From Deltaproteobacteria bacterium (GTDB lineage Bacteria; Desulfobacterota; Binatia; DP-6): 5,510 bases of DNA. Every line of letters begins with the position of its first letter. Positions within the stretch are counted from its first letter, which is position 1. The DNA is taken from NCBI GenBank assembly GCA_005879205.1, contig VBLD01000099.1, positions 8,992 to 14,501 of the forward strand, read 5' to 3'. Position numbers and translations under genes: made by a program. Positions 5,350 through 5,510 of this stretch are shown in pieces. Under the pieces are notes generated by a model, which was given only the letters and a program-made list of their open reading frames with translations, was not told the origin of the DNA and did not search any database.

Positions 5350-5510
5350 TCACGCGGGACGTCGTCGCGGACGGCATCCGCATCCACCTCGTCGAGGCGG
5401 GAGAGGGGCCCGCGCTCCTTCTCCTCCACGGACTCACGGCCACGCACTTCACCTGGGAGCACACGCTCCCCGCCTTCGCCGACCGCTGGCGGGTGATCGC
5501 CCCCGATCTC
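5334..5510 (+). CDS. Alpha/beta hydrolase-fold enzyme, N-terminal part (3' end outside window)
   Basis: Only the first 59 residues are present, and the frame is open to the window edge. They show the usual start of an alpha/beta hydrolase: a first strand pair (VVADGIRIHLVEAG, 10-23), the strand-turn LLLLHGLTAT (28-37) with His32-Gly33 of the oxyanion region, HFTWEHTLPAFAD (38-50) in the helix that follows, and RVIAPDL (53-59) as the next strand. The nucleophile elbow (GxSxG), acid and His lie beyond the window, so catalysis cannot be verified. There is no signal peptide, so it is probably cytoplasmic. The ATG lies 16 bp inside the PqqC-like gene. A TTG at 5346 would give a 4-bp TTGA overlap and is an alternative start. 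The overlap suggests one operon and perhaps one pathway, such as ring oxidation or cleavage followed by hydrolysis, but that is inference. Confidence 0.85.
   Translation, partial: MARRLITRDVVADGIRIHLVEAGEGPALLLLHGLTATHFTWEHTLPAFADRWRVIAPDL

Overview
The window is a very G+C-rich stretch (codon third positions are mostly G or C) with tightly packed genes and long spurious open frames opposite the real ones. It holds six recognisable protein genes plus one unrecognised 76-residue gene; there are no rRNA or tRNA genes, CRISPR arrays or insertion sequences. An MBOAT acyltransferase paired with a membrane-anchored SGNH protein, plus a lipoprotein-like SGNH protein, fits a Gram-negative bacterium with a high-GC genome (deltaproteobacterial/Myxococcota- or Binatota-like lineages are plausible). 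No marker gene is present, so the lineage is an inference only.

Layout: (1) 1-564, plus strand: C-terminal half of an amidohydrolase_2-type (COG2159-like) metal hydrolase or decarboxylase. (2) 575-1420, plus strand, 10 bp later: exported, probably lipid-anchored SGNH/GDSL-type protein. (3) 1421-4067, minus strand: a two-gene operon made of an AlgI/DltB-type MBOAT acyltransferase (4067-2415) and an SGNH-fold membrane-anchored partner (2440-1421) whose start overlaps the MBOAT end by 26 bp. The last stop of this operon abuts the stop of gene 2 exactly, with no base between. (4) 4068-4334: a non-coding gap of 267 bp with several small inverted repeats. (5) 4335-4565, minus strand: a 76-residue protein of unknown function with a strong Shine-Dalgarno. 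(6) 4566-4695: divergent promoter region with a long-loop inverted repeat. (7) 4696-5349, plus strand: a heme-oxygenase-fold protein resembling PqqC/TenA, overlapping by 16 bp the start of (8) an alpha/beta hydrolase that runs off the window at 5510.

The central module is the MBOAT-SGNH pair. By analogy with AlgI/AlgX-AlgJ, PatA/PatB and DltB/DltD, it should move an acyl group (usually acetyl) across the inner membrane and place it on an extracytoplasmic polymer. The second SGNH protein facing it could be a further acetyltransferase or esterase on the same substrate, but it is transcribed from the opposite strand and may be independent. The amidohydrolase at the left and the PqqC-like/alpha-beta hydrolase pair at the right look like separate metabolic units.
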